Source: CAVWCW01 sp963753615 (GTDB taxonomy: Bacteria; Pseudomonadota; Gammaproteobacteria; Chromatiales; Chromatiaceae). From it: 64,000 nt of DNA. Of the stretch, positions 36,610-45,113 are shown one piece after another. A program made the translations under genes and the position numbers. The number at the start of each line of letters is the position of its first letter. Position 1 is the stretch's first letter. The stretch covers positions 124,001 through 188,000 of the forward strand of contig CAVWCW010000014.1 of NCBI GenBank assembly GCA_963753615.1, in the 5' to 3' direction. The notes beneath the pieces are model-generated. The model saw nothing but the letters and a program-made list of their open reading frames with translations. It was not told the DNA's origin and ran no database searches.

Positions 36610-38055
36610 ATGAACGAACGTCTGCAGACCCGCAAAACCAAGATCGTTGCCACCATTGGCCCTGCCTCCGACGCGCCGGCCGTGCTGGAAGGCATGATGC
36701 GCGCCGGAATGAACGTGGCCCGGCTCAACCTCTCGCATGGCAGTTTCGCCGAGCATGCAGAGCGCATGGCGCGCATCCGCCAGGCCGCCAGCGCGGTCGG
36801 CACCAACGTGGCCATCATGATCGACACCCGGGGCATCGAGATCCGCACCGGGCGCTTGACCGCGGACCACGTCAGCCTCGATCCCGGCAGCCGCTTCACG
36901 CTATACACCGGCGAGCGCCTTGGCGACGCCACCGGGGTCTCCGTGTCCTACCGCCGACTCGACGAGGAAGTCCGGGTCGGGGTGCCGATCCTGCTTGACG
37001 ACGGTGCCCTGGAACTGGAGGTGGAGTCGGTGGAACCCGGCGCCATCCGCTGCCAGGTCATCCACGGGGGCCTGCTGCGGGCCAACAAGAGCGTCAACCT
37101 GCCCATGACGCAACTGTCGCTCTGCGCGGTCAGCCCGGAGCACCGCCAAGACGTGGTCAAGGAGCTGTCGTTCGCCATCGAGCACGAGGTGGACTACATC
37201 GCCGCCTCGTTCGTGCAGAACGCCGCCGACCTCGAACGCATGCGTGAGATCCTGCACCAGCAAGAGCGTGACATTCCGATTATTGCCAAGATCGAAAACA
37301 AGGCCGGAGTGCGCAACCTGGAGGAGATCGTAGCCGCCGCCGACGGGGTAATGGTGGCCCGCGGCGACATGGGGGTGGAACTGCCTCTGGCCGACGTTCC
37401 GGGGACACAGAAGAAGATCATCCGCACCACGGTCAGCAACGGCAAGCCGGTGATCACCGCCACCCAGATGCTGGCTTCCATGGAGCACAACCCCAAGCCG
37501 ACCCGGGCCGAGGCCAGCGACGTGGCCAACGCCATCCTCGACGGCAGCTCCGCGGTGATGCTCTCGGGCGAGACCGCTATGGGCAAATATCCGGTGGTGG
37601 CGGTCAAGACCATGGCCTCACTGGCCTTGCGCGCCGAGGCCTCTCTGAGCGAATACGGCTACCTGCAGCGGATCCTGCCGAATCCCTCCAACGTGGTCAC
37701 CGAGGCGGTGAGCCAGGCAGCGGTGACCATGGTGCGCCAACTCGACGCGGCCGCCATCTTCAGCCTTACCGAGACCGGCTTCACCTCGCGCATGATCTCC
37801 AAGTATCGGCCCGAATGCCCAATCCTGGCGATTACCGCCTCCCGCACCCAAGCGCGGCGCCTGGCCATGAACTGGGGAGTGGTCCCGATCCTCTACGCGG
37901 GCGAGCGCTCCGACGAGGGCAAGATCGCCTTCGCCTTGGAACAAGCCAAGGCCCTCGGCTACGTGCGAATCGGCGATGTGATCGTGGCCACCGCCGGCCA
38001 CCGGCAAACCGCCGGCGGTACGGATTTGATCCGGGTGATAACGGTTGAGGAATGA
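36610..38055 (+). CDS. pyk: Pyruvate kinase
   Basis: 481 residues, typical for a type II enzyme. Converts phosphoenolpyruvate and ADP to pyruvate and ATP. Hallmarks: 'KTKIVATIGPASDAP', catalytic Lys in 'IPIIAKIENKAGVRNLEEI', metal and phosphate motif 'VMVARGDMGVELP', then 'ATQMLASM' and 'PTRAEASDVANAILDG'. The C-terminal regulatory domain is present ('AAIFSLTETGFTSRMISKYRPECPILAIT'). Cytoplasmic. The ribosome site is weak. A GGGGGTATCC hairpin follows. Confidence 0.97.
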   Translation: MNERLQTRKTKIVATIGPASDAPAVLEGMMRAGMNVARLNLSHGSFAEHAERMARIRQAASAVGTNVAIMIDTRGIEIRTGRLTADHVSLDPGSRFTLYTGERLGDATGVSVSYRRLDEEVRVGVPILLDDGALELEVESVEPGAIRCQVIHGGLLRANKSVNLPMTQLSLCAVSPEHRQDVVKELSFAIEHEVDYIAASFVQNAADLERMREILHQQERDIPIIAKIENKAGVRNLEEIVAAADGVMVARGDMGVELPLADVPGTQKKIIRTTVSNGKPVITATQMLASMEHNPKPTRAEASDVANAILDGSSAVMLSGETAMGKYPVVAVKTMASLALRAEASLSEYGYLQRILPNPSNVVTEAVSQAAVTMVRQLDAAAIFSLTETGFTSRMISKYRPECPILAITASRTQARRLAMNWGVVPILYAGERSDEGKIAFALEQAKALGYVRIGDVIVATAGHRQTAGGTDLIRVITVEE

Positions 38056-38071
38056 GTCGGCAGTTGGGCGT

Positions 38072-38096
38072 GGGGGTATCCGCTCCGGATACCCCC
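38072..38096 (+). terminator. Hairpin after pyruvate kinase
   Basis: GGGGGTATCC (38072-38081), 5-nt loop, GGATACCCCC (38087-38096), beginning 17 bp past the stop. No clear T run follows, so it may be an RNA 3'-end stabiliser or a weak terminator. Confidence 0.6.
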
Positions 38097-38156
38097 ATCC
38101 CATGCTATGCTGCCGGCGGCCCCAGGCATTGCATTCCCACCGCAATTGCCGCTAAC

Positions 38157-38302
38157 TTAACAGCTTGTTGGAATTCGCCCAGGGGATTGCGAGACGAGGC
38201 AACCTTGGCCAAAAAGCACAATTTGCTTAAGTAAACGAGCATTTCCACGGCAAATTTAACACCGGATCGCGCCACCTGAGTAGAATTTCAACAGCCTGTT
38301 AA
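38157..38302. mobile_element. MITE-like element with 20-bp terminal inverted repeats
   Basis: Left end TTAACAGCTTGTTGGAATTC (38157-38176); right end at 38283-38302 is its inverse with 3 mismatches (17/20). The 146-bp element is AT-rich and non-coding, and both ends start with TTAA. It could be a miniature inverted-repeat transposable element or the remnant of one. No flanking duplication is clear. Confidence 0.5.
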
Positions 38303-38388
38303 TTGGCATCGGCCCGGCGCAGGAACTCACTGCCGGGGCCAAGGTCTGTTTACTGAATCCAGTCCCAACTTCCATAGAGAATCCCGAC

Positions 38389-39051
38389 ATGCATTTCCGA
38401 TCCCTAATCACCGGCTTTAGCCTGCTTTTTCTGTTTAGCTTCGGCGCGGCAACCCTGGCCGAGCCCATCGAAGACGAACAATACCAGCGGGTGGAACCGC
38501 CCGTAGCGACTGAGACCGGGGACCAGGTGGAGGTGCTGGAGCTGTTCTGGTACGGCTGCCCGCACTGCTATCACCTGGAGCCGGCCCTAACACCGTGGGT
38601 CGCCTCCCTGCCCGAGGGGGTGGTATTTCGGCGTATGCCGGCGGTGTTCGGCAACCCGCTGTGGGCCCTCCACGCGCGGGCCTTCTACACCGCCGAGGCC
38701 CTGGGGGTGCTCGACCAGCTGCACGAACCGCTGTTCGATACCATCAACAACCAGAAGAACGCCCTGAAGGACGAGGCCGCGATCGGCCAATTATTCGCCC
38801 AATACGGAGTGGATCCGGCGAAGTTCAGCAGCACCTTCAACTCCTTCTTCGTCGACACCAAGGTGCGTCGCGCCAAGGCCCTCTCCAAGGCCTACGGCAT
38901 CAGCGGGGTACCGGCCTTGGTAATCAACGGCGAGTACCGAACCGGGGGTCCCGCCGCCGGGGGGCAGGAGGAAATGCTGCAGGTGGCCGATTACCTGATC
39001 GCCCGTGAGCTCGACGCCAACCGCCCGGCTGCCGCCGCTTCCGCCGACTAG
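38389..39051 (+). CDS. dsbA: Thiol:disulfide oxidoreductase DsbA
   Basis: 220 residues. Signal peptide about 1-24. Active site CPHC at C57-C60 ('ELFWYGCPHCYHLEP'), with the DsbA cis-Pro loop 'SGVPALVINGEYR' (about 174). It introduces disulfides into periplasmic proteins and is reoxidised by DsbB, which is not in the window. Likely clients include the Cys-rich secreted proteins encoded here. A short Ala-rich tail ends the protein. Confidence 0.96.
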   Translation: MHFRSLITGFSLLFLFSFGAATLAEPIEDEQYQRVEPPVATETGDQVEVLELFWYGCPHCYHLEPALTPWVASLPEGVVFRRMPAVFGNPLWALHARAFYTAEALGVLDQLHEPLFDTINNQKNALKDEAAIGQLFAQYGVDPAKFSSTFNSFFVDTKVRRAKALSKAYGISGVPALVINGEYRTGGPAAGGQEEMLQVADYLIARELDANRPAAAASAD

Positions 39052-39088
39052 GTCTAAAGACCCCCGCGGACCCAACCAGGGAACCACC

Positions 39089-39313
39089 ATGACCAGCAAT
39101 CTGATGATCCTGCCCAGCAAAGACTTTGACCGCATCCGCCTGCTGCGGATTCCGGAGGACTATGAGTCCCACGAGGTGTTCCGTCACGCCACCGGCCTGA
39201 TCGCGGAAATCGAAGAAGCCAACCCCGATTACACATGGGAGCAGATCGTCGAGCAGTTGGAAGACCATGGCTTCGAAGCCGAGGAATTCGTGCTCGGGCC
39301 AGCCCTGGATTGA
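39089..39313 (+). CDS. Small acidic hypothetical protein, 74 residues
   Basis: 74 residues, acidic and probably helical, with 'YESHEVFRHATGLIAEIEEANPDYTWEQIVEQLEDHGFEAEEFVLGP'. It starts 37 bp after dsbA at ATG 39089. No signal peptide or known motif. The sequence is well formed and likely conserved among relatives, but I do not recognise a named family. The next reading frame overlaps its 3' end. Confidence 0.75.
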   Translation: MTSNLMILPSKDFDRIRLLRIPEDYESHEVFRHATGLIAEIEEANPDYTWEQIVEQLEDHGFEAEEFVLGPALD

Positions 39314-39701
39314 GCGCCGCTTGCGCCGCCTGGGGGTGGCGCCGCCGCTGGCGCCGACCTTGGTGCTGGCCGTTCCGGGGCTCATAGACTACCGGCCGCT
39401 GACCGAGCGATGGGTAACCGCCCAGCTGGGCGCCTCACTGAGGCCGCTGGCGGATCTTGACCGCATCGCCTCCATCCTCTTCGGCCTGGTCACGCCGCCC
39501 CGGGCGGCACCGATACCCGCCCTGCTGGAACGCACCGCCGGTTTGGTCCGCCAACTGGACCCAGCAGGCCTCGACTGCGGCCAGCGGGTCAACCTGCGCT
39601 TCATCGTCGCCCTGCTGCTGGCCCTGCAACGGACGCTGAGCACCCGGAACCCTGGAGATCAAAACCTGCCCGGCCCGACCCCTGGCGCGGCCCGGCCGTG
39701 A
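39267..39701 (+). CDS. Hypothetical protein, start uncertain
   Basis: Up to 144 residues. The body 'RLRRLGVAPPLAPTLVLAVPGLIDYRPLTERWVTAQLGASLRPLADLDRIASILFGLVTPPRAAP' looks protein-like. Its stop overlaps the start of the following gene as GTGA, which supports real, coupled translation. The ATG at 39267 overlaps the previous gene by 47 bp; shorter starts such as GTG near 39336 are possible. No family recognised, no membrane segment clear. Confidence 0.5.
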   Translation: MASKPRNSCSGQPWIERRLRRLGVAPPLAPTLVLAVPGLIDYRPLTERWVTAQLGASLRPLADLDRIASILFGLVTPPRAAPIPALLERTAGLVRQLDPAGLDCGQRVNLRFIVALLLALQRTLSTRNPGDQNLPGPTPGAARP

Positions 39702-40084
39702 GCTATGGGCTGTTTGCCGAGCTGGTCCTCTGGGCCCATTTGCTCTGGGTGGCATTCATTCTGCTCGGTCAGGCTGCGGTCCTGGCCGGCTGGGCCATGG
39801 GCTGGGGCTGGACCCGCAACCTCTGGTTCCGGCTGGTCCATCTCGCGGCAATGCTGGTGGTGGTGGCCCAGGCCTGGCTGGGTATCGCCTGCCCGCTGAC
39901 CCTGATCGAGCACCGGCTGCGCCTGCGTGCCGGCGAAGCGGGCTACCGCCGCGGCTTCCTCAGCGACTGGGTGGAGAGACTGCTGTTTTACGCCGCCCCG
40001 GATTGGGTTTTCCTATTGTTGTACAGCCTGTTCGCCCTGTTGATGGCGCTGACCTTCGTCGCCTACCCGCCACGGCGCCCCTGA
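39698..40084 (+). CDS. DUF2784-family membrane protein
   Basis: 128 residues from a GTG that overlaps the previous stop. Four hydrophobic helices: 'LVLWAHLLWVAFILLGQAAVLAGWAMGW', 'LVHLAAMLVVVAQAWLGIACPLTLIE', and two near the C-terminus ('LLFYAAPDWVFLLLYSLFALLMALTFVAY'). 'AWLGIACPLTLIEHRLR' is the DUF2784 core. Inner-membrane protein of unknown role. Confidence 0.88.
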   Translation: MSYGLFAELVLWAHLLWVAFILLGQAAVLAGWAMGWGWTRNLWFRLVHLAAMLVVVAQAWLGIACPLTLIEHRLRLRAGEAGYRRGFLSDWVERLLFYAAPDWVFLLLYSLFALLMALTFVAYPPRRP

Positions 40085-40101
40085 GGGCGCCCGCTCCAGG
40101 A

Positions 40102-40812
40102 TCAGGGCAGCGTCAACTCGATGGTACCGCTCACATGCACCTCGACCCGTTGGGTCCCGGCCTCCAGGACCGGGGCCACGGTTGCCTCGGCGCTCATGGC
40201 CACGGCCCGTGCCGAGCGCATGCGAATCGGTTCCGACCCGGTACTCACCTGCAGGTCCACCAACCGGTAGTCGGGCCGCTCGAACTGCTCGGCGACCAGA
40301 CCGGCGCGACGCTTGAAGCTGGCGATCGCCTCCACCACCAGTTGGCGCTCGGCCGAACTGCGCTTATCGGGCGACAAGCGATAGTCGATGGAGCGCACCG
40401 CCAGGCGCTCCTGCAACTGGCCAATCAGCTCGCCCAAGGCGCCGGCATTCTCGCTGCGCAACCTCAGCTGCTGGCTCACCCGCCAACCGGTAAGCCGCTG
40501 CTTGTCATACACTGGCGCAGTGCTGTAATCGAGGGTCTGGACCTGAACCTCAGGTCGCCCTTTAGCGATCTCCAGCCCCCAGGCGATGGCGCTGTTGACC
40601 TCCGACGCCAGTTCCTGGGCATTGTCGCCCTCGCGCTGAGCGAACAGCACCGCCACCAGGATGTCGTTGCCGACCTCGGCGCTGGCGCCCGCTTGCAGGC
40701 TGATGCGGTCGTAAGTAAGGGGCGTATCGCCGGCCCCAGCCACCGGCCCCAGCGCGAGGCCGGCGAGCAAAAACAGGCCGTGGCAGGTTCGGCGCAGAAA
40801 GGTTATCTTCAT
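40102..40812 (-). CDS. SIMPL-domain (DUF541) periplasmic protein
   Basis: 236 residues from ATG 40812, which follows GAGGAACC. Signal peptide about 1-26. SIMPL/DUF541 fold: 'ISLQAGASAEVGNDILVAVLFAQREGDNAQELASEVNSAI', 'TLDYSTAPVYDKQRLTGWRVSQQLRLRS' and a C-terminal 'VEVHVSGTIELTL'. Members such as E. coli YggE affect oxidative stress tolerance by an unknown mechanism. Divergent from the metallophosphoesterase at 40946. Confidence 0.9.
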   Translation of the reverse strand: MKITFLRRTCHGLFLLAGLALGPVAGAGDTPLTYDRISLQAGASAEVGNDILVAVLFAQREGDNAQELASEVNSAIAWGLEIAKGRPEVQVQTLDYSTAPVYDKQRLTGWRVSQQLRLRSENAGALGELIGQLQERLAVRSIDYRLSPDKRSSAERQLVVEAIASFKRRAGLVAEQFERPDYRLVDLQVSTGSEPIRMRSARAVAMSAEATVAPVLEAGTQRVEVHVSGTIELTLP

Positions 40813-40945
40813 ACTAGGTTCCTCGTGGTCCGCAGGCCGAGAGGCGAGCGGAGAAAAATTGGTGGATGGCGAATCGATCGCAACCAGATCAGCGGGCATT
40901 TTGCCAGATTCGGCCGGCCCTGACACCGGCACCCGGTGCGGCCCC

Positions 40946-41890
40946 ATGAACCAACAGGATTACGCAGCCCTGGAGCAGCGCATCGGGCGCGTGCACCTCA
41001 GGCAGCGCCTCGGCATAGAGACCGACTTCGAGGCTCGGGTGTTCGGACTGGGCACCGGTTTCTTCCATCTGGAAAACTGGTACTCCGTCCACTCGGTGAT
41101 CCGCAACTCGCTGCGCCTGGTGGGTCTTCACGGGCGCGGCCGGCGCAATGCCCTGCGGATCGAGGTCCGGGACAACCGGATCGCCCTGCCGGATCTGCCA
41201 CCGGCCTTCGACGGCTTCCGAATCCTCCAGCTCAGCGACCTGCATCTGGACATGAACCAGGAGACGGTGCATGCGCAGAGCGCGTGCGTGCGCGAGCTGA
41301 AATACGACCTGTGCGTGCTCACCGGCGATTACCGGGCCAAGACTTTCGGCGACCATGAACCGGCCCTGAGCGGGATGCAGCACCTGCGGCTGCACCTAAA
41401 GGACCCGGTCTACGGCGTCCTCGGCAACCACGACAGCATCCGTCTGGTGCCCGGCTTCGAAGCCATGGGCATCCGCATGCTGCTAAACGAGTCGATTAGC
41501 ATCGAGCGCGGGGGCGAACGCATCCACCTGGCCGGAATCGACGACGCCCATTACTACCGGGTCGACAATATCGAGAAGGCGGCCGAAGACATCCCTCACG
41601 ACCAGGTATCCCTGCTGCTGTCGCATACCCCCGAGACCTATATGCGCGCCGCCCACGCCGACTTCAGCCTGCTGCTGTGCGGCCACACCCACGGCGGCCA
41701 GATCTGCCTGCCCGGCGGCATCCCCCTGACCTGGGACGCCGACTGCCCGCGCCGCCTGGCCGCCGGCCCCTGGCGGTATCATCAGCTGACCGGCTATACC
41801 TCCCGCGGCTGCGGAACCTCCATCGTCGACGTGCGCCTGAACTGCCCGCCGGAGGTAACGGTGCATACGTTGGTGGCGGGAGAGCGTTGA
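40946..41890 (+). CDS. Metallophosphoesterase
   Basis: 314 residues. Calcineurin-like phosphoesterase with all metal motifs: 'LQLSDLHLD' (D-x-H), 'VLTGDYR' (GD), 'GVLGNHDS' (GNHD), 'LLSHTPE' and 'LLCGHTHGGQICLPGG' (GHxH). The layout matches the YkuE/UDP-2,3-diacylglucosamine-pyrophosphatase-like group, but without an N-terminal membrane helix. Substrate unknown. Start at ATG 40946; an upstream extension would overlap the divergent SIMPL leader. Confidence 0.92.
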   Translation: MNQQDYAALEQRIGRVHLRQRLGIETDFEARVFGLGTGFFHLENWYSVHSVIRNSLRLVGLHGRGRRNALRIEVRDNRIALPDLPPAFDGFRILQLSDLHLDMNQETVHAQSACVRELKYDLCVLTGDYRAKTFGDHEPALSGMQHLRLHLKDPVYGVLGNHDSIRLVPGFEAMGIRMLLNESISIERGGERIHLAGIDDAHYYRVDNIEKAAEDIPHDQVSLLLSHTPETYMRAAHADFSLLLCGHTHGGQICLPGGIPLTWDADCPRRLAAGPWRYHQLTGYTSRGCGTSIVDVRLNCPPEVTVHTLVAGER

Positions 41891-41923
41891 ACTTCGCTGT
41901 TTTCTTCCACCTTTCCCTCAATC

Positions 41924-42415
41924 TCAAAACGGCCGATTCCTTACCCGCAGGCGGTATAGCAGGGGCGAGATCAAGCTGTCGAGCAGCACGAAGGCGAGCA
42001 CCAGCAACGCAATCTCGCTCCAGCCCAGGTTCAACGGGTCGCGCACCGCCAGCAGGGGGAACAAGGACTCGGGGATCTGATCCAGGCCGGGGGCCTGCCC
42101 GCTGGGGGGCAGCTTCAAGCGCCGTTTCGCGAAGCTGGAGATCAGGTCGCCGAGCATGGAGACGCCCCCCATCAGCAAGCCTGACTGCCAGCCCAAACCG
42201 AAGGCCCAGCCCAGCAGCGTCCCAGTCAACACGGCCCCGACAAAGCCCACCAGGGTCTTGCGTGGCCCGAGCAGCGGGCGCCCGTCTCGCCACAGGTAAC
42301 CACCGTCTACCGGGTGGCACAGGCGCTCTCCCAACGCCCAGCGCAGCAGAATCGGCGCCCCGTTGACCATGCCGATCAGCACCAACAGCTGCAGCAACAG
42401 GACCAGGCGATCCAT
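41924..42415 (-). CDS. CarS-like (CDP-archaeol synthase family) membrane protein
   Basis: 163 residues from ATG 42415. Predicted membrane helices at both ends and in the centre. Motifs of the CarS/DUF46 family are visible: 'VNGAPILLRW', 'LLGPRKTLVGFVGAVLTGTLLGW', 'SMLGDLISSFAKRRLKLPPSGQAPGLDQIPESLFPLL'. Archaeal CarS makes CDP-archaeol from CTP. Bacterial homologs have unknown substrates, possibly another phospholipid precursor. It converges with the metallophosphoesterase and is followed upstream by 385 bp without genes. Confidence 0.85.
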   Translation of the reverse strand: MDRLVLLLQLLVLIGMVNGAPILLRWALGERLCHPVDGGYLWRDGRPLLGPRKTLVGFVGAVLTGTLLGWAFGLGWQSGLLMGGVSMLGDLISSFAKRRLKLPPSGQAPGLDQIPESLFPLLAVRDPLNLGWSEIALLVLAFVLLDSLISPLLYRLRVRNRPF

Positions 42416-42799
42416 CAACCCGACCCGGAATCTTGGGCTGCCGTTGCCGGCTTCGAAGCCCCGACCGATGTGAACCCATCGGTCAAACTCTGGCGCACCC
42501 GGGCGACCCGGCGGGAAGGGACATCGGGCGATTCCAGGCTCTTCTCGGGCATAGACGTAGGGTTCGAACGGCTGGCTTCGGCAGCTTCCGAGCTTGAAAA
42601 TCCGGCTCGGCCAATACAACGTTTCAAATTGTAGTTCAGATACCTGGGCACGACCTGATATGGCCCTAATCGGTCAGCGGGCCAGGCTGATTCCGAGGCA
42701 GCGAAGATGCTTCAGCACCGGCCGCGGTGAGAAGGGCGGTCGAAAATGTGGCGTTGCGCCCGTCACTATCCCATCCCCAGACCCCGGGAGAATAGCGCC
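42416..42799. other. Intergenic region before msrA
   Basis: 384 bp between divergent genes. A GGGTTCGAAC string near 42571 resembles a tRNA T-loop, but no cloverleaf can be drawn around it. Nothing else recognised. Confidence 0.4.
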
Positions 42800-43441
42800 A
42801 TGATGCGATTCCTGCACAAGACCCAAATGCCGGCCCCGGAACAAGCCCTGCCGGGGCGCAGCACCCCGATGCCGGTGCCCGAGCCCCACTTCGTTAACGG
42901 CAACCCCCTGCAGCCGCCGTTTCCCGACGGGATGCAAAAGGCAGCGTTCGGCCTCGGCTGCTTCTGGGGTGCTGAACGGCGCTTCTGGGAGACGCCGGGG
43001 GTGTACACAACGGCGGTGGGCTATGCAGCCGGTTTCACCCCGAACCCGACTTACGAGGAGGTCTGTTCCGGCCTAACCGGACACAATGAGGTGGTATTGG
43101 TCGTTTACGACCCGAAACGGGTTAGTTTCGACGACCTGCTGCAGGTATTCTGGGAGGCTCACGACCCGACCCAGGGTATGCGCCAAGGCAACGACCGCGG
43201 CACCCAATACCGCTCCGGCATTTACTGCTATGACGAAGCGCAGCAGCGGATCGCAGAGTCCTCTCGGGACCGCTACCAACAGGCGCTGAGCGCCGCCGGA
43301 CGCCCCGCCATCACCACAGAGGTCCTGCCGGCCCCGGAGTTTTACTACGCCGAGGGCTATCACCAGCAGTATCTGGCGAAAAATCCCAACGGCTACTGCG
43401 GGCTGGGGGGCTGCGGGGTGGCGTTTCCAAGTGAGACGTGA
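42800..43441 (+). CDS. msrA: Peptide methionine sulfoxide reductase A
   Basis: 213 residues. Reduces methionine S-sulfoxide. Catalytic motif 'GLGCFWGAERRFW' (C54). Substrate motifs 'GHNEVVLVVYDP' and 'EAHDPTQGMRQGNDRGTQYRSGIYC' are intact, and a C-terminal 'GYCGLGGCG' offers resolving cysteines. The N-terminal 45 residues before the domain are typical of the longer MsrA forms. Start at ATG 42800 after GGGAG. Cytoplasmic. Converges with the OsmC gene. Confidence 0.96.
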   Translation: MMRFLHKTQMPAPEQALPGRSTPMPVPEPHFVNGNPLQPPFPDGMQKAAFGLGCFWGAERRFWETPGVYTTAVGYAAGFTPNPTYEEVCSGLTGHNEVVLVVYDPKRVSFDDLLQVFWEAHDPTQGMRQGNDRGTQYRSGIYCYDEAQQRIAESSRDRYQQALSAAGRPAITTEVLPAPEFYYAEGYHQQYLAKNPNGYCGLGGCGVAFPSET

Positions 43442-43480
43442 AGCCCGGGCGGAGGGGCGTCGGGGCGAGCGTTGCTCCTA

Positions 43481-43495
43481 ACTCCTCAGCCCTCA
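43481..43495 (-). repeat. Dispersed copy of the heptamer-array sequence
   Basis: The minus strand carries TGAGGGCTGAGGAGT, identical to 9701-9715 in the GAGGRCT array. Degenerate heptamers continue on either side between the msrA and OsmC stop codons. Confidence 0.7.
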
Positions 43496-43516
43496 CTTCT
43501 CGCCCCTCGGCCCTGG

Positions 43517-43978
43517 TCACTCTGCACGGTGCATCACTTCGCCGGCCGCATCCACCACCTCAACCGCCACCGGTATCCCTTCGCGGATACTGGCGGTAAC
43601 CACGCAAAAGTCTTCGAACAGGTCCAGGCACCGTTTCATTCGGACGGCCTGCTCCAGCTCGCCGTTGACCTGGATCCGCACCTCCATGCCGCCGATACGC
43701 AAGCGCTTCTTGTCGTTGCGCACCAGCTTGCAAGTGACCGCGGTCTGCATGCTCTCGGGCGGTACCTCGTTCTTACTGACGCAGAACATCAGACTCGCGC
43801 TCAAGCAGTTGGCCGTGGCGGCCGCCAGCAGGCGTGAGGCATTGGGCCCGGCGCGGCCACCCAGGGGCGGTGGCTCATCGGCCAGCAGGTCCGGGACCTG
43901 GTCCCAGTCGAACCGGACCTTGTACTCGTAGTCCTGCAGGTGTTCCAGGTGGATGGTAAAGCGGCCTTCTTCCGACAT
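43517..43978 (-). CDS. OsmC-family protein
   Basis: 153 residues from ATG 43978, preceded by GGAGTG. OsmC-type peroxide-reducing fold with two conserved cysteines: one in 'LLAAATANCLSASLMFCV' and one in 'LFEDFCVVTASIREGIPV'. Likely reduces organic hydroperoxides with lipoyl or thiol donors. The longer in-frame ATG at 44014 adds twelve residues outside the family and is rejected. It follows the YqiA-type gene on the same strand by 36 bp. Confidence 0.9.
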   Translation of the reverse strand: MSEEGRFTIHLEHLQDYEYKVRFDWDQVPDLLADEPPPLGGRAGPNASRLLAAATANCLSASLMFCVSKNEVPPESMQTAVTCKLVRNDKKRLRIGGMEVRIQVNGELEQAVRMKRCLDLFEDFCVVTASIREGIPVAVEVVDAAGEVMHRAE

Positions 43979-44014
43979 CGGTGGCACTCCAAGCAGGTTG
44001 CGGCCTTTCGGCAC

Positions 44015-44617
44015 TCAGGCGCCGGCGGCCAGGGGAATGGGGGGGCAGGCGCGGTAGGTTTCGACGATCGCGTCCAGGGATTCCCGCAAGTGGGCGAAGC
44101 CGTGGTCGCCGCCGTCAAAGGCCAGGCAGCGGGCGCACTCCCGATAACGGGTCATAGCGAGCTGCGGGTCAATCACCTCGTCACCCAGGTCAACGAGGAG
44201 CAGTCGGGGCCCGGCGCCGACGCAGGGCTCGGCGCAGGCGAAGCGCGCCAGGGCCTGGAGGTCCTCGGGACCGAAGTAGAACCGCTCGCCGGAGCAATAA
44301 ATGCGGTTCTCCCCCAGCAGCGGTCGGAGCACCCCGACCGGGTCCAAAGCCGGGTTGATCAGCACCAGGCCGCAGCCGAACTCGCGGGCCAGCCACGCGC
44401 CGTAATAGCCGCCCAGGGAGGATCCCACCAGCAGCAACCGTTCGGGCCGCCGCTCGGTGAGCTGGTTCTGGATATACTTGTGAAGAAAGGCCCCGGCCCG
44501 GGGCGGAGCCGGAGGATAGGTCGGGGCCAGGACCGGCAGCGGCGCCAGCCATTCTCCGAGCCGCCGGGCCTTTAGCGACTGTCCGGAGCTGGCAAAACCG
44601 TGCAGATAGACCAGCAT
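44015..44617 (-). CDS. YqiA/YcfP-type alpha/beta esterase
   Basis: 200 residues, no signal peptide. 'MLVYLHGFASSGQSLKARRL' gives the oxyanion region. Nucleophile S67 lies in 'LLLVGSSLGGYYGAWLA', the acid in 'LLLVDLGDEVID' and the His in 'AFDGGDHGFAH'. Matches the small esterase family that includes E. coli YqiA. Natural substrate unknown. Ends 36 bp before the OsmC start and follows sixA by 6 bp. Confidence 0.92.
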   Translation of the reverse strand: MLVYLHGFASSGQSLKARRLGEWLAPLPVLAPTYPPAPPRAGAFLHKYIQNQLTERRPERLLLVGSSLGGYYGAWLAREFGCGLVLINPALDPVGVLRPLLGENRIYCSGERFYFGPEDLQALARFACAEPCVGAGPRLLLVDLGDEVIDPQLAMTRYRECARCLAFDGGDHGFAHLRESLDAIVETYRACPPIPLAAGA

Positions 44618-44623
44618 CGGGCC

Positions 44624-45097
44624 TCAGCGCCGGCCATTGAGCAGATAGGGCGGCAGCACCACGCCGATCCGCCAGCCGCCATTGTCGTCCCGCTCCAGGG
44701 CCGCCAAGGTGCCCGGTTGAAAGGCCACCACGGGCCGCTCGCTGTCGCCGGCCACCAGCAGCGAGGTAAGGCGGCCCAACAAGGGCTGGTGGCTGACCAG
44801 CAGCCAGTCCTCCCCAAGGCCCGCCAGGCGCTCGGCCAGCAGTCCCGGATCGTCCTTGGGCTTCAGCCCTGCCGCCGCCTGCGGCTCGCCCCGGTCCAAT
44901 ACCGCCGTAGCCAACTTGGCGGCGGTCTGCTCAGTCCGAGTTTTGCCGCTGTGCAGCATCCTGACCACGGACACCCCCAGGTGCGCCAGTAGCCCGGCCA
45001 GACGCTCGACGTCCTCCGCCCCCTGAGCACTCAACGGGCGTTCCGGGTCTTCCGGTTCCGGCACCGCGGCGCCGTGCTGCACCAGATATAGGGTCAC
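44624..45097 (-). CDS. sixA: SixA-type phosphohistidine phosphatase
   Basis: 157 residues from a GTG at 45097 with GGGAG upstream; the longer frame upstream overlaps the hydrolase gene without matching the family. Histidine-phosphatase fold with catalytic H8 ('MTLYLVQHG' type), 'PLSAQGAEDVERLAGLLA', 'MLHSGKTRTEQTA' and 'WLLVSHQPLLGRLTS'. The usual RHG Arg is Gln at position 7. SixA removes phosphate from His-phosphorylated proteins, such as phosphotransfer domains of sensor kinases. Confidence 0.9.
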   Translation of the reverse strand: MTLYLVQHGAAVPEPEDPERPLSAQGAEDVERLAGLLAHLGVSVVRMLHSGKTRTEQTAAKLATAVLDRGEPQAAAGLKPKDDPGLLAERLAGLGEDWLLVSHQPLLGRLTSLLVAGDSERPVVAFQPGTLAALERDDNGGWRIGVVLPPYLLNGRR

Positions 45098-45113
45098 TAT
45101 GGCTCCCGCCAGC

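Larger units (their letters stand above)
38056..38388. other. Intergenic region between pyk and dsbA
   Basis: 333 bp containing the pyk hairpin and a 146-bp MITE-like inverted repeat. The stretch is AT-richer than the window average. No gene seen. Confidence 0.5.

Noticed and set aside
42560..42600. GGGTTCGAAC resembling a tRNA T-loop
   Set aside because: No acceptor, D or anticodon stem can be paired at the right distances.
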